Of a stretch of 25,000 bases of DNA, positions 7,529-19,856 are shown one piece after another. The stretch lies in NCBI GenBank assembly GCA_964020155.1, contig OZ026550.1, forward strand, positions 3,046,352 to 3,071,351, given 5' to 3'. The notes under the pieces were generated by a model, which saw only the letters and a list, made by a program, of their open reading frames with translations, was not told where the DNA came from and did no database searches. Position 1 is the stretch's first letter; each line of letters begins with the position of its first letter. The position numbers and the translations under genes were made by a program. The stretch comes from Chondrilla cf. caribensis (Eukaryota > Porifera > Demospongiae > Chondrillida > Chondrillidae).

Positions 7529-10030
7529 ATGGCAGTGTCGAAGTTCGAATTCGCAGGAAGGTTCGTCTCTTTAGAGATTACGGGAATACAGTTAACGGAG
7601 AAGATTCTCGGGAAGGGATCGGACGCCACCGTGAAAGAAGTCAACTGGGTCGGTACCTCGTGTGCAGCTAAGCAGCTCCACGAAATCCTCCTCGAAGATG
7701 ACTCTCCCGGCGGAGCCAAACGGTTCGTTGATAATTTCGAGAAAGAATGCTTGACGTGGTCCAAACTAATCCATCCTCATATCGTCCAGTTTCTCGGAGT
7801 GTACTTCTTGTCGGGGTCTCGTGTCCCCATGTTGATCCTGGAGAAAATGGACACAAGTCTTAGACACTATCTGGAGAAACACACCAAAGAAGACTTCCTT
7901 CTTCCCGACCAAATCTATATCCTTCGTCAAGTAGCTCAAGCTCTGAGCTACCTCCATAGCCGCAGTCCACCCCTTGTCCACCACGACCTCAGTTCCAATA
8001 ACATCCTACTGAATGAGGTCTCCTTGCAAGCCAAAGTGACAGACTTTGGAATGACTCGAGCTATGGATCCCTCCAAGATGACCCGCAAGTCATCCGTGAA
8101 AGGCACTCAAGCCTTTATGTCACCTGAAGCACTTGTCGACCCTCCAAAGTATGATGAGAAGTTGGACGTGTTCTCTTACGGGAATGTGATCATCACCACG
8201 GTCACACACAAGTGGCCGAACCCAGGTCCACCCACCACATACAAAGGAAAGAAGTTGGTCGCTATCAGTGAATTCCACCGTCGTGAGCAATACCTGGTCC
8301 ACTTCACTCAAACAGAAAGTGAAGTGTTTCTTCCAATGGTTCGCAGTTGTCTTGAGAATCGTCCAATCCAACGTCCAACCAGCATCCAGCTAGTGACCCA
8401 GATGAGAGAGATCGAGGCATCTTATCCTAGGAAAATAGCAGGACCATCTACTATTGCACAACTTCAGCAAGAAAGGGATCAATTTCAACAAGCTGAAGCT
8501 CGTCTTCATCAGGAAGTTGACCAACTTCATTCTCGTCTTCGTGCGCAACAAGAAGAGATTGATAATTTGAAGAAAACATCATTTCCCGTTACAGAGGTGT
8601 GGTTTGTGTACATGTTGTACTATGATATATGTGAACACCATTATTGCCACCCAGACCATTATTATGAAGATTCATTTATAATAGAAATGTTTTTCGCACA
8701 CCGTAAATGCAATTTTCTTCAAACAACAATATTTACTCAGTGCAACGTTTCACTCTTCTCGGGTTTCATCAGGCACAAATAACTAAAATGCACTCTGATT
8801 AAGACTGATAGGCTAAAGTACAATGATTATTCACTGGTCAATTAGATTGACTGATGAGATGATGGTAAATTTAAATCATTATGCCTAGAGATGTCCATAG
8901 GTGATACAGTCCAAGAAAAGGTGAAACGCTACACTCAGTAATTACTGTTAATTATTTTTAAAGAAAATTGCATTTACGTAGTCCTAATAAACCTCAACCT
9001 TTTTTCCAAGCATACCCAATAACTTTCCCGTGTGCCACCACATGTATATGTTTTATCACACTGACAGCCATTTTCCCTTCCTTCACAGGTGTTCCAAAGT
9101 GATAAAATGGATCAGTCTAATCTGCATTCTGTGAAGATGGCTGATCTACCCATTCCCACCAGTAATGCCACAGCTGTCACCATAGGAAGGAATGTGTACC
9201 TAGCTGGAGGTCTAGCACCTGATGTCAGATCAGCTCAGATTGTTCAAGTCTACAACATCGACACAGGAAAGTGGAGTACCCTCCCACCAGTACCTCAGTG
9301 CTACTGTGGAGCCACAGCAATCAACAACAACCTTGTGTTGATTGGAGGATATGACACATCAACTGGGAAGAGCACCAATATGGTGTCCACCTGGTTGGTG
9401 GAGGAAGAAAAGTGGACACAAACTATCCCACCAATGAGCACAAGGAGATACAGACCAGGTATTCTCCTTTTGAAGAATTACCTTTTTGTATTCGGTGGCC
9501 GGGGTGAAGATAGCAAGACTCTACTCGACTCATTCGAAGTGTTAGACATTGAAGAGAACCAGTGGAGTAGTGGACGTGGAGTACTCCCTCAACCACTGTA
9601 TGGCTTCACGTTAGGAGTATTTGGAGATGCAGTCATTCTCACTAGTGCACGAATCAGTACAACTACATCTACCACCAAATCATGGAAGATTCCAATACGT
9701 GTCTTGGAGGATAGTGTCACCAACTCCTCATCTCAGCCAATCCAGTGGACACCTATTGCCGATACTCCATATGATCGGTCATCTCTCCTCACCAACAGAA
9801 AGCAGCCTGTACTTGTCGGTGGAAACAGAGGAGGTCAACCAACTAAAGATATTTCTCTGTACATGCCAAACCGCTGGGAAATTGTTGGCCATCTATCAGA
9901 GCCTCGTATCAGACCTGCTGTTGCCGCCATCAGTGATACCTCACTCCTGGTATTTGGTGGATACACAAATCCGCAGGATGTAATCCAATCATTAGTGAAA
10001 AGTGTAGAACTTATATCTTATGTGTTGTGA
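7529..10030 (+). CDS. TKL-type protein kinase-Kelch fusion, copy B (intact)
   Basis: It has two exons: 7529-8596 (356 codons, donor gag|gtgtgg) and 9089-10030 (acceptor ccttcacag|gtg, phase 0), giving 669 aa. The kinase domain spans about residues 20-300: glycine loop GKGSDATV (28-35), ATP lysine K48 (CAAKQL), catalytic loop HHDLSSNN (151-158, D153), DFG 172-174, SPE 198-200, and subdomain XI Arg282 (QRPTS). The activation segment has no Tyr and ends GTQAFMSPE, like Ser/Thr-type TKL kinases. HRD is HHD here. Residues 308-350 are Glu/Gln/Leu-rich and probably coiled coil. Exon 2 gives about six Kelch blades, with Gly-Gly pairs at about 396, 442, 492, 600 and 646 and a degenerate fourth blade. 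No signal peptide or membrane segment is seen, so it is probably cytosolic, with the propeller recruiting substrate (inference). Confidence 0.92.
8597..9088 (+). other. Intron 1 of kinase-Kelch copy B
   Basis: It is 492 nt, GT-AG. Unlike copies C and D it has no long GT array; it carries an inverted-repeat element at 8702-8978. The first 23 codons after the donor stay open and are conserved in all three copies (FVYMLYYD..CEH), so intron retention would add a short tail. Confidence 0.8.
8702..8978. mobile_element. Inverted-repeat (MITE-like) element in intron 1 of copy B
   Basis: The ends are a perfect 18-nt inverted repeat (cgtaaatgcaattttctt at 8702-8719 and its complement at 8961-8978). 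Imperfect similarity extends inward for about 75 nt (tttactcagtgcaacgtttcac against ttactgagtgtagcgtttcac). It is about 277 bp with no coding capacity. Copies C and D lack it. No clear target-site duplication was found. Read outward, each arm carries a hammerhead-core-like string (CTGATGA then GAAACG on the minus strand at the left), but stem II pairs poorly. Confidence 0.65.
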
Positions 10031-10700
10031 TTAGTAGTGTCAGTTTGTGTAGTTTGATTTGATTTTTATAATGAATTCGAACATTAGCGAATGTGACATG
10101 ATGTAATGTGTTTCCATTGTGCAATGACTAATTCTTTTTACGTAACTATCAAGAATATTACGAAATTATAAAAATGGCTAATACTAGTATGTCGTGGTAT
10201 TTTGCTCAAGGTAGTACCTGTCTTGTTTCAAGTGGCAACGATGTGCTGTTGGAATATTTAACTGGTATGAAATTAGAATGATACTTTTAAATTAAAAGTA
10301 AATTGATCTCTAGCCTATATACTAGAAGTGTGTATATTGTTAATATTAATATTAAAAGTAAATCGTGACCAATGTTTACTACGTAGTGTCAACTGACCCA
10401 ATCAACTACAGTCATTATTTTAATCCTAGACACTCGAGCTCGGAAATTCTACACTTGATATTTGGAAAACCTCAAGACAAATCAGTGTGCTGTTTTTGAA
10501 GATGACGGGAGCGGGGATAGTGTGGCTCCGTAATCTATCGTGCACGTGATTGTCAGCGAGCTAGCTGCAGGAAAAGCGCGAGGCAAGTAATCGTGTTTCT
10601 CGAGTAACCGTGCGTTTGTGTGTACGTATTGATAGGAGGTTGCTATGGCGGGGTAAATTGAGAGAGAAAGATGTTTGAGGATAAGTGCTTGATTGTTTAC
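10031..10700 (+). repeat. 3' flank of copy B, duplicated after copy C
   Basis: This non-coding segment matches 18772-19428. It includes the candidate 3' UTR with ATTAAA at 10291 and 10351. It also includes a CpG-richer stretch (10540-10660) with atggcgggg followed by taaattg that could be a tiny first exon, but no downstream exon was identified. Similarity to the copy C flank ends exactly at 10700. Confidence 0.75.
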
Positions 10701-10740
10701 TTGGATCAGGTCCATTACGCGGACCTGCGGCCATCTTCAT
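10701..10740 (-). CDS. Candidate first exon of an unknown minus-strand gene
   Basis: On the minus strand an ATG at 10740 opens MKMAAGPRNGPDP, followed by a GTAAAC donor at 10700. A perfect CRE (TGACGTCA) lies about 45 nt upstream. The Met-Ala-Ala start near a CpG/CRE promoter is typical of animal housekeeping genes. No downstream exon was recognised, so this may be a relic. Confidence 0.25.
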
Positions 10741-10782
10741 TTGTGGAGTAACCCGACCACTTGACAAAACAATAGCCGTCGA

Positions 10783-10790
10783 TGACGTCA
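10783..10790. promoter_or_regulatory. CRE palindrome TGACGTCA
   Basis: This is a perfect ATF/CREB consensus site between two divergently placed candidate first exons (10701-10740 minus; 10892-11018 plus). The spacing suits a bidirectional promoter. Binding is inferred from the consensus alone. Confidence 0.5.
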
Positions 10791-10891
10791 TTGTCACATA
10801 AACACGGCAGCCTTCTATCGTGAACTGGCCGGATTGCCGAATCTAACGAAAGCGCCGAACGACTGATCCGTCCTTAAGAGGAAGGAATTGG

Positions 10892-11016
10892 ATGAAAACT
10901 CAAAGCAACAGAGGGACACGTGTCCAACATAACCCTAGCGCAAGCCTAGTCAGACCAAGTATCTTCGGTCTTCGACGAGATGCGAAGTTCTTCCCGATCT
11001 ACGACGAAGTTAGCCA

Positions 11017-11018
<2 letters not shown>
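10892..11018 (+). CDS. Candidate first exon of an unknown plus-strand gene
   Basis: An ATG at 10892 opens about 42 codons rich in Arg and Ser (for example PSIFGLRRDAKFF and PIYDEVSQ). Codon use is mixed, the region is CpG-containing, and a CRE lies about 100 nt upstream. The exon ends at a (GT)n array that supplies the donor. No similarity recognised and no convincing second exon found; it may be a gene fragment. Confidence 0.3.
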
Positions 11019-11055
<37 letters not shown>

Positions 11056-11078
11056 TGTGTGTGTTTGTGTGCGCGTGT

Positions 11079-11151
<73 letters not shown>

Positions 11152-11158
11152 CGCGTGT

Positions 11159-11238
<80 letters not shown>
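11019..11238. repeat. Long (GT)n microsatellite
   Basis: The tract is 220 bp with gcgc and tttg interruptions. It separates the candidate exon at 10892 from the hammerhead-like RNA. Confidence 0.97.
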
Positions 11239-11240
<2 letters not shown>

Positions 11241-11286
11241 ACATGTATGTATGCATGTGTGTGTTCTTATATTGTGTTCTTGGTAC

Positions 11287-11431
11287 ACTGCACTGATGAG
11301 ACCCAAGTAGGTCGAAACAGTGAGTATACATGTTTGACTTTTACATATGTTTGTATGTATGTATATGGCTTAATACATACATACCTACATATGTACCTGT
11401 CAGGTATGTTTAAGCACTCACTGTCTGCAGT
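11287..11431 (+). ncRNA. Type I hammerhead ribozyme with long stem III
   Basis: All parts of the hammerhead fold can be read. Stem I is ACTGCA (11287-11292) with TGCAGT (11426-11431), a perfect 6 bp. The core is CTGATGA (11293-11299). Stem II is GACC/GGTC with loop CAAGTA (11300-11313). Then GAA (11314-11316) and A15.1 at 11317 pairing U16.1 at 11424, with the GUC cleavage site ending at C11425. Stem III starts with 9 bp (11317-11325/11416-11424), then 11 bp with three G-U wobbles (11328-11338/11399-11409), 9 bp (11342-11350/11387-11395) and 12 bp (11353-11364/11373-11384) closed by an 8-nt loop. The core and stem II resemble Schistosoma satellite hammerheads. Self-cleavage is predicted, not shown. 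Confidence 0.82.
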
Positions 11432-11651
11432 TCCGTTTGTACTTCTACAGGATTTTGTTTAATCCATCTGTAATCCTTTTGTGTGTAGCGTGTTAGTGTC
11501 AGTTAATGCATCTGATAGACTAAGTATACTTATTGTACTTTATCTCATCGTATAAACTATGTTTTTTTTTATTTTATACATGTGCTTAATTGTGGATCCA
11601 CATGAAAAAAATATAACTTTTGATATATTTTTTTAAGATATATTATATGAT

Positions 11652-11717
<66 letters not shown>

Positions 11718-12140
11718 TTGTGCACATAAGTGTTGCATATTTTTTTCTATTTGTCTGCATTCACGTAATAATTATGTATGCAGTATATGAAGACAATGAT
11801 TATTAAACACAAGTGCATGAAATTAATATATACAATGAAGACTTCAAGTTGCGAAATAATATAATAGTGTTTACATCGCATTGCGTATAATAGTGTGTAT
11901 GTCACATTACATCCTTCCTTTAAATCTCTATATTCTGTATGGAAAGTGGTACATTTAAATTAGATACACATTACATATTGAGAATAATACACACAAGAAA
12001 AACATACAATATTGCATTATACTTAGTATAATTATTATGTAAAACAAGAATGCACACAATGCTAACACATGCAACCATTCACACTAGACAGATTATGTTA
12101 AAGCCGATAGAACACGACAATCATTTTTAGGAACTGCATA
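11432..12140. other. AT-rich region without recognised genes
   Basis: Apart from the GT tract at 11654-11716 I see only AT-rich sequence with many stops on both strands. No coding exon, tRNA or clear mobile-element end was found. Confidence 0.55.
11654..11716. repeat. (GT)n microsatellite
   Basis: About 31 uninterrupted GT units in AT-rich non-coding DNA. Confidence 0.97.
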
Positions 12141-12190
12141 TAGGGTTAGGGTTAGGGTTAGTTTACCCTAATGCTAACCCTAACTCTAAC
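12141..12190. repeat. Inverted interstitial telomere-like repeat
   Basis: Just over three TTAGGG units (12141-12161) are followed within a few bases by CCCTAA-type units on the same strand (accctaatgctaaccctaac), making an imperfect hairpin. A further variant, agggctagggtta, lies near 12351. TTAGGG is the common animal telomere repeat. Confidence 0.85.
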
Positions 12191-12238
12191 TAGTGCTTAA
12201 CAATGCCTGATAGGTACATTGTATGTACCTGCCTTTAT

Positions 12239-12242
<4 letters not shown>

Positions 12243-12299
<57 letters not shown>

Positions 12300-12301
12300 C
12301 C
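12243..12301. repeat. (CA)n microsatellite
   Basis: About 28 CA units with one acgc interruption, between the two telomere-like motifs. Confidence 0.97.
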
Positions 12302-12460
12302 TCATCAGATAACTTCCAATCTTGTCAGGAAGAGATGCTTGACCTCCTATAGGGCTAGGGTTACACAAGGGTTGTGACATGGTTGGTAAGAGAACCAGGC
12401 GCCTATTTTAATAGCCAAACAGACAGGTGCATTTCGGTCACAATAATCAGCATTAGTCGA

Positions 12461-12492
12461 TGACGTAATTGCGATGTCATCGTCACGTGACG
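12461..12492. promoter_or_regulatory. CRE-like site and CACGTG palindrome
   Basis: TGACGTAA (12461-12468) is followed by the 12-bp perfect palindrome CGTCACGTGACG (12481-12492), which combines an E-box with CRE half-sites. A CGG-triplet run follows. This looks like a promoter remnant, but no transcript can be assigned. Confidence 0.4.
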
Positions 12493-12527
12493 GCGGCGGC
12501 TTGCTATCTTATGATAATCCGACTGAT

Positions 12528-12577
12528 TCCAAGTGGGTGGGGTATTTCCCTCTCTTTCCCACATGAATCCATAACAC
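12528..12577 (+). repeat. Extra partial copy of the SRCR-like exon
   Basis: The sequence gattccaagtgggtggggta followed by tttccctctctttccc, then tgaatccataacactca, duplicates part of the exon at 12752-12956. It is cut by the GT tract that follows. Confidence 0.75.
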
Positions 12578-12590
12578 TCACTGTGTGATT

Positions 12591-12606
12591 GTGTGTGTGT
12601 TTGTGT

Positions 12607-12648
<42 letters not shown>

Positions 12649-12665
12649 GTGTGTGTGTGTATGTG
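12591..12665. repeat. (GT)n microsatellite
   Basis: Imperfect GT array at the left edge of receptor module C. Confidence 0.95.
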
Positions 12666-12751
12666 GTGTATTTTGAGTTTCGATTAATGAGTCTTTCACT
12701 TAATCATGGCTTGGATTTGATCTAATTAACTTGTATATGTTTCATTTGTAG

Positions 12752-12956
12752 CCACTCAGGACTTCACTTATAGCTAATTTTGACGATCGAAGAACAAATG
12801 TGTTGTTTGATGATGTCGGTAGAGGGGTGTGGTCTATTGTGGTTGCATTACAAGTGGACTGATTCCAAGTGGGTGGGGTATTTCCCCCTTCATCCCCTAA
12901 TGAATCCATAACACTCAGTAGCCATGTCTACATTATAACACTCCAGGTGAGTCCTT
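12752..12956 (+). pseudogene. SRCR-like exon, copy C, frame disturbed
   Basis: It has the same acceptor and donor as in module A. Relative to copy D it has indels after the part encoding FDDVGRGV, and an inserted gactgattcc segment before the SGWGI part, so no single frame spans it. The following intron and the immediate Tyr-Tyr-Val-stop are conserved. Confidence 0.4.
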
Positions 12957-13488
12957 TGTGTAATACGGTCTTCTTTCTCCTGTTATCACTATTCCTCAAC
13001 CTGTCTTGTGTCCAGTATTATGTGTAGAAGAACCACTAGCTCATCCACCATCATCCACTGTCTGTATGTGTACCTATGTACATATCATGGTGCATAGGTA
13101 GGAGGTGTGTTGTCATAGTTACTGTGACTGTATCCATGGCAACATCTATGCCAGTTACAACCTATATACGTAACATGTGGTAGAACCTCACAGAAGGCTC
13201 ACAATACAACCTTATCCACCCCCATGCATGCATCCTGTAAGCATGTACTCAACTACCTATGTCATGCACTGTACATTGTTTTGTCATAGTTACTGTGTTT
13301 GTGCCCATGGCAACATCAACTTAGTCTCGTGTAGCCATATCCTGACCTTGGTTTTCTGTTGTTTAGTGTTTGCTGCTGTTGGCTGGTCTGGCTATGCAAG
13401 ACTAACGTCCACTAGAGTGAAATAAAATAATTGATTCCAGTGGATTGGCCATTTGATGAAAAATAACTGCCATTGTATTATCTACCAA

Positions 13489-13610
<122 letters not shown>

Positions 13611-13760
13611 ACGTGTGTACGTGCGTCCGTGCATGCGTGCGTGCATGCGTGTCTTTATGTGCATGGTGTACATATCAGTATTGTGTGTACTGTGCACTAA
13701 GTGGGGAGAATGTACACATGTATACTACATAATATTATATTTATTGGTATGTACATACAG

Positions 13761-13820
13761 GTTATGTATGCAGTGGCTGTGGCAGGAGTGGTTGCCTTGG
13801 TTGCATTTGCATTTGTATTG
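13761..13820 (+). other. Candidate transmembrane exon, module C only
   Basis: The 60-nt segment has an acceptor (gtacatacag|) and a donor (ttg|gtgagt). It is open for exactly 20 codons, VMYAVAVAGVVALVAFAFVL, an almost purely hydrophobic helix of membrane-spanning length. Modules A and D lack it. It fits the membrane anchor of a type I receptor following an SRCR-like ectodomain, but linkage to the other exons is inferred. Confidence 0.4.

Positions 13821-13824
<4 letters not shown>

Positions 13825-13893
<69 letters not shown>
13825..13893. repeat. (GT)n microsatellite at a splice donor
   Basis: GT array starting inside the donor gtgagt of the hydrophobic exon. Confidence 0.97.
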
Positions 13894-13894
<1 letters not shown>

Positions 13895-14700
13895 ACCTGT
13901 GAACATGAAAGGATGTATTTTGTTCACTTTCAACAACTTAGATGTATACACTCTGCACCCAGGTTTGTACATGCATGGAGCTCTGTGGATTCAGGAGAAG
14001 TTAGACCAGACCAAATGTCAGTTCAGAAGGAATGATTTGGTTGTGATGGTCACATTGCTGTACCCACCGGACTGCCACTCCTCATGACCTCACATGGAAG
14101 CCAGTTTGAACTACTGTTTTCACCATTGTTGAACTTTTGAGTATATTATGTAAGTATCAGATATACCCTACAATGGTGTTGTCCAGTATATGGATTATAT
14201 CTGCATGAGCCCTCGGTCACGTGGCTGAATGGAGTATATACACACATACATGCATATTTAACCAGGAGTGTACCAACCCAGGTACTTCCTGAGCAAGTTG
14301 CACTGTATATACATCTTGATTTTAGTCCATGTGTCTACAAGGTCTGGACAGTAGTGTTCATGTACATACGTATATACTAAGTGTGTGTGGAATGTTTGTA
14401 AGAGGTCTGGAGTTTCATATGCTAGTGTACTGTTTGATTGAATCAAATGTAACATGATATCAAACCCACATTTTGTTGATGAGCGATAATCAAAATTTTG
14501 TCCCAAAATAAGTACGTTATCAGCAATGTGTGCTGTGGACAGCAGTATTTGTGGGTGGAATGAGCTAGTAAACACTCTTAATGCCATGTAACCTCCTTTT
14601 GAAAATCCTCTGTCCAGAGTCCTGTATACCTGTATCTGTATTGTGTTGAAGTACACTGTTGATGGATTATCCCACACTTTTTACAGCGGATTTGTTTGTC

Positions 14701-14706
14701 AATAAA
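14701..14706 (+). promoter_or_regulatory. Polyadenylation signal AATAAA, module C
   Basis: At the same position as in modules A and D. The stretch 14088-14700 is a conserved non-coding 3' UTR-like region. Confidence 0.5.
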
Positions 14707-15259
14707 CTAGTTCCTACATACCAGGCTGGGGAGTAATGCAGTCACTGTTTCTGCACTTGGTTCTCATGCAGTAAACACAGTACTCCCTCAAGCTCATTAA
14801 CCCTTAGTATACGTACCCAGTGCACATTTTCATCAGGATACTACAGTGTGTTTTACATGGATGTGTATATCACATGACTGTCACATGATTGTCACATTGT
14901 TACTCTTCCCTCAGATTCTGGTGACCAGATGAATGGTATACGATCATCAATCACCATGGACACATGAAGTGAATGTATCAAGACCAATATGCTTAAGAGT
15001 GTGTGTGAAATTGTTGTCGAGTACAAACGTTATGTGAATTTTTTTCACTGTTGAAAAGATTGTGTTCATATATCATATTGAGCTGAATGTGGCCATAGTT
15101 GTGATGTACACTCTATCCACTGCACACATACTAGAGTGTAGCTGGTTGTACAGCAGGCATCAGTGGTTTGATGGCACGTGTTCGCCTGTACCGAAAGACA
15201 GGAAGTAGGAAATTAAATCCGAGCTTTATACCTTCGCTTTTGTATTTTACAGATACATA

Positions 15260-15929
15260 CAGTGGAATCACGGTAATTTGACTATTATGATTTATAAGTC
15301 GAACATCGCGCTAAATCAAACAAAGTTCAAAGTATCTGGATAAGCGCTATATACAAATGTAGGAAAGTCTCTCGTTAGTTCGAATGTCAATCGCATTATC
15401 TGGAACATTTCAGCGGAACATGCTATTACTAAAAATTAATGTGCATTTAACAACAATAAAAGTAATAGAGTCAATATATCATAGCTCCGTTGTTTCTAAC
15501 TCCCTTAAGTTTGTACTCTTTCAAGGATTTTGAAGTTCTTGGAAAGATTTGTCTAGGAAAGAAAGACTAACCTACCTTTTATTGTGTAAATTATACAATT
15601 ATAGTAAACTGGGATACATTCATTTACACCCAATACAGTGTAATATTTAACATGGTTCCAGACTAATTTCACTATTTATCAGGCATGATCATTTAATTTT
15701 ATTATACTAAACCTGCATAAAATTTGTTGCATCATTTTGGCTGCAGCACATATATATAGGTGTAGATATATTATACATAGGTGTCCTTGAAGGTAAATTT
15801 CAAGGGTTGCTTGTCAACTATGACTTTACTAAATTGTCATTGAAATTCATTACTTTCAGTAACTGGAACTCTCAATAACTGGAACTTTCCATGCGGCCCC
15901 CTGGAGGTTCCAGTTAACGAGATTCCACT
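15260..15929. mobile_element. Pogo/Tigger-like MITE upstream of copy C
   Basis: The ends are imperfect terminal inverted repeats (agtggaatcacggtaa at 15261-15276; complement of agtggaatctcgttaa at 15914-15929), with TA beside the left end. The terminal motif cagtggaayctcgttaa is typical of pogo/Tigger elements. It is about 670 bp with no transposase frame. The same element lies at 21807-22834 in D. It is absent upstream of A and B, and now forms the DNA within about 110 bp of the kinase start. Confidence 0.6.
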
Positions 15930-15958
15930 TTTAATATAAAATAACTAGTAGATACATA

Positions 15959-16041
15959 CGGAGTCATACGTGACACGAAGAACATACGAAATATATCGAG
16001 GACCCGCTCTTTCTTCCTCTAGCTATATGCTTTGAGCACGA
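15959..16041 (+). promoter_or_regulatory. Kinase-Kelch leader/promoter, copy C
   Basis: It contains the conserved block ggagtcatacgtgacacg followed by aagaacata, a pyrimidine run, and the leader with the two-codon uORF (16027-16035, ATG CTT TGA) in frame, 6 nt before the main ATG. Confidence 0.45.
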
Positions 16042-18771
<2,730 letters not shown>

Positions 18772-19428
18772 TTAGTAGTATCAGTTTGTGTAGTTTGATT
18801 TGATTTTTATAATGAATATTATTATTGAATGTGACATGATGTAATGTGTTTGCATTGTGCAATGACTAATTCTATTTACGTAACAATCAAGAATATTACG
18901 AAAAGATAAAAATGGCTAATACTAGTAATCCGCGGTACTTTGCTCAAGGTAGTACCTGTCTTATTTCAAGTGGCAACGATGTGCTGTTGGAATATTTAAC
19001 TGGTATAAAATTAGAATGATACTTGTAAATTAAATGTAAATTTATCTCTAGCCTACTAGAAGTGTGTGTATTGTTAATATTAAAAGTAAATCGTGACTAA
19101 TGTTTACTACGTAGTGTCAACTGACCCCATCAACTACAATCATTATTTTAATCCTAGACACCCGAGCTCGGAAATTCAACACTTGACGTTTGGAAAACCT
19201 CAAGACAAATCAGTGTGCTGTTTTTGAAGATGACGGGAGCGCGGATAGTGAGGCTCCGTAGTCTATCGTGCACGTGATTGTCAGCGAGCTAGCTGCAGGA
19301 AAAGTGCGAGGCAAGTAATCGTGTTTCTCGAGTAACCGTGCGTTTGTGTGTACGTATTGATAGGAGGTTGCTATGGCGGGGTAAATTGAGAGAGAAAGAT
19401 GTTTGAGGATAAGTGCTTGATTGTTTAC
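18772..19428 (+). repeat. 3' flank of copy C, homologous to 10031-10700
   Basis: Non-coding, including a candidate 3' UTR and an ATTAAA at 19029. Homology with the copy B flank stops at 19428. At that point the minus strand reads GTAAACAATC, a possible splice donor, in both copies while the adjoining sequence differs. Confidence 0.75.
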
Positions 19429-19704
19429 CTTGCATGGTATTTACTTTGATGTGACTTCCCAGGTTGAGCTAGGGGAGAAAACTGTAGCTGTCCTAAAAAT
19501 ACTTGTCATCTTGACTTAGGAAACCGTTCATTTACAAGTTTCCAGAGTTGCACTGTTAATGTTATTGGAATTATTCCAGTTCCCCTTACTCCGCTAGCCA
19601 CATTATGTGTATACAGCTCTATCCACCCCATGCTGGAACTGGCTGTAACCAATATGATTGTATATCTGAAGGAATATTCAGAGCTTCATTTTTGAGCATA
19701 TATG
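19429..19704. other. Unique sequence between copy C and module D
   Basis: It is not shared with the other units. It contains acttcccag followed by a short open stretch (VELGEKTVAVLKILVILT-stop), which could be an exon relic. An open frame from 19605 continues into the SRCR-like exon of module D. I do not recognise either. Confidence 0.45.
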
Positions 19705-19856
19705 GAGGAACAAATGTGTTGTTTGATGATGTCGGTAGAGGGGTGTGGAGCTCTGTAGTCTATTGTGGTTGTATTACAAGTGGGTGGGGTATTCCCCCTT
19801 CTTCCCCTAATGAATCAATAACACTCAATAGCCATGTCCACATTATAACACTCCAG
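19605..19856 (+). CDS. SRCR-like exon with open frame, module D (partial gene)
   Basis: This is the only copy in which one frame runs through the SRCR-like motif: IYGGTNVLFDDVGRGVWSS, then VVYCGCITSGWGIPPSS, to ITLQ, ending at donor cag|gtgagt. LFDDV, the following Ser-Ser, a Cys and GWG match the second half of an SRCR domain, a secreted/receptor module. The true 5' exon boundary is uncertain; 19605 is only where the frame opens. After a 69-nt intron the frame stops at Tyr-Tyr-Val. If that intron is retained the frame stays open and adds a hydrophobic FFLLLSLFLNLSC stretch. It is either a decaying gene end or an alternative secreted/anchored form. Confidence 0.4.

Noticed and set aside
7456..8371. 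Minus-strand frames across kinase exon 1 (and equivalents in C and D)
   Set aside because: They are shadows of the kinase coding strand; the plus frame carries all kinase motifs.
8845..8870. Second CTGATGAG string in the intron of copy B
   Set aside because: No following GAAA and no stem I/III partners.
9621..9983. Alternate plus-strand frame inside the Kelch exon (also 18362-18748)
   Set aside because: It overlaps the Kelch frame and shows no domain; conserved only because the exon is.
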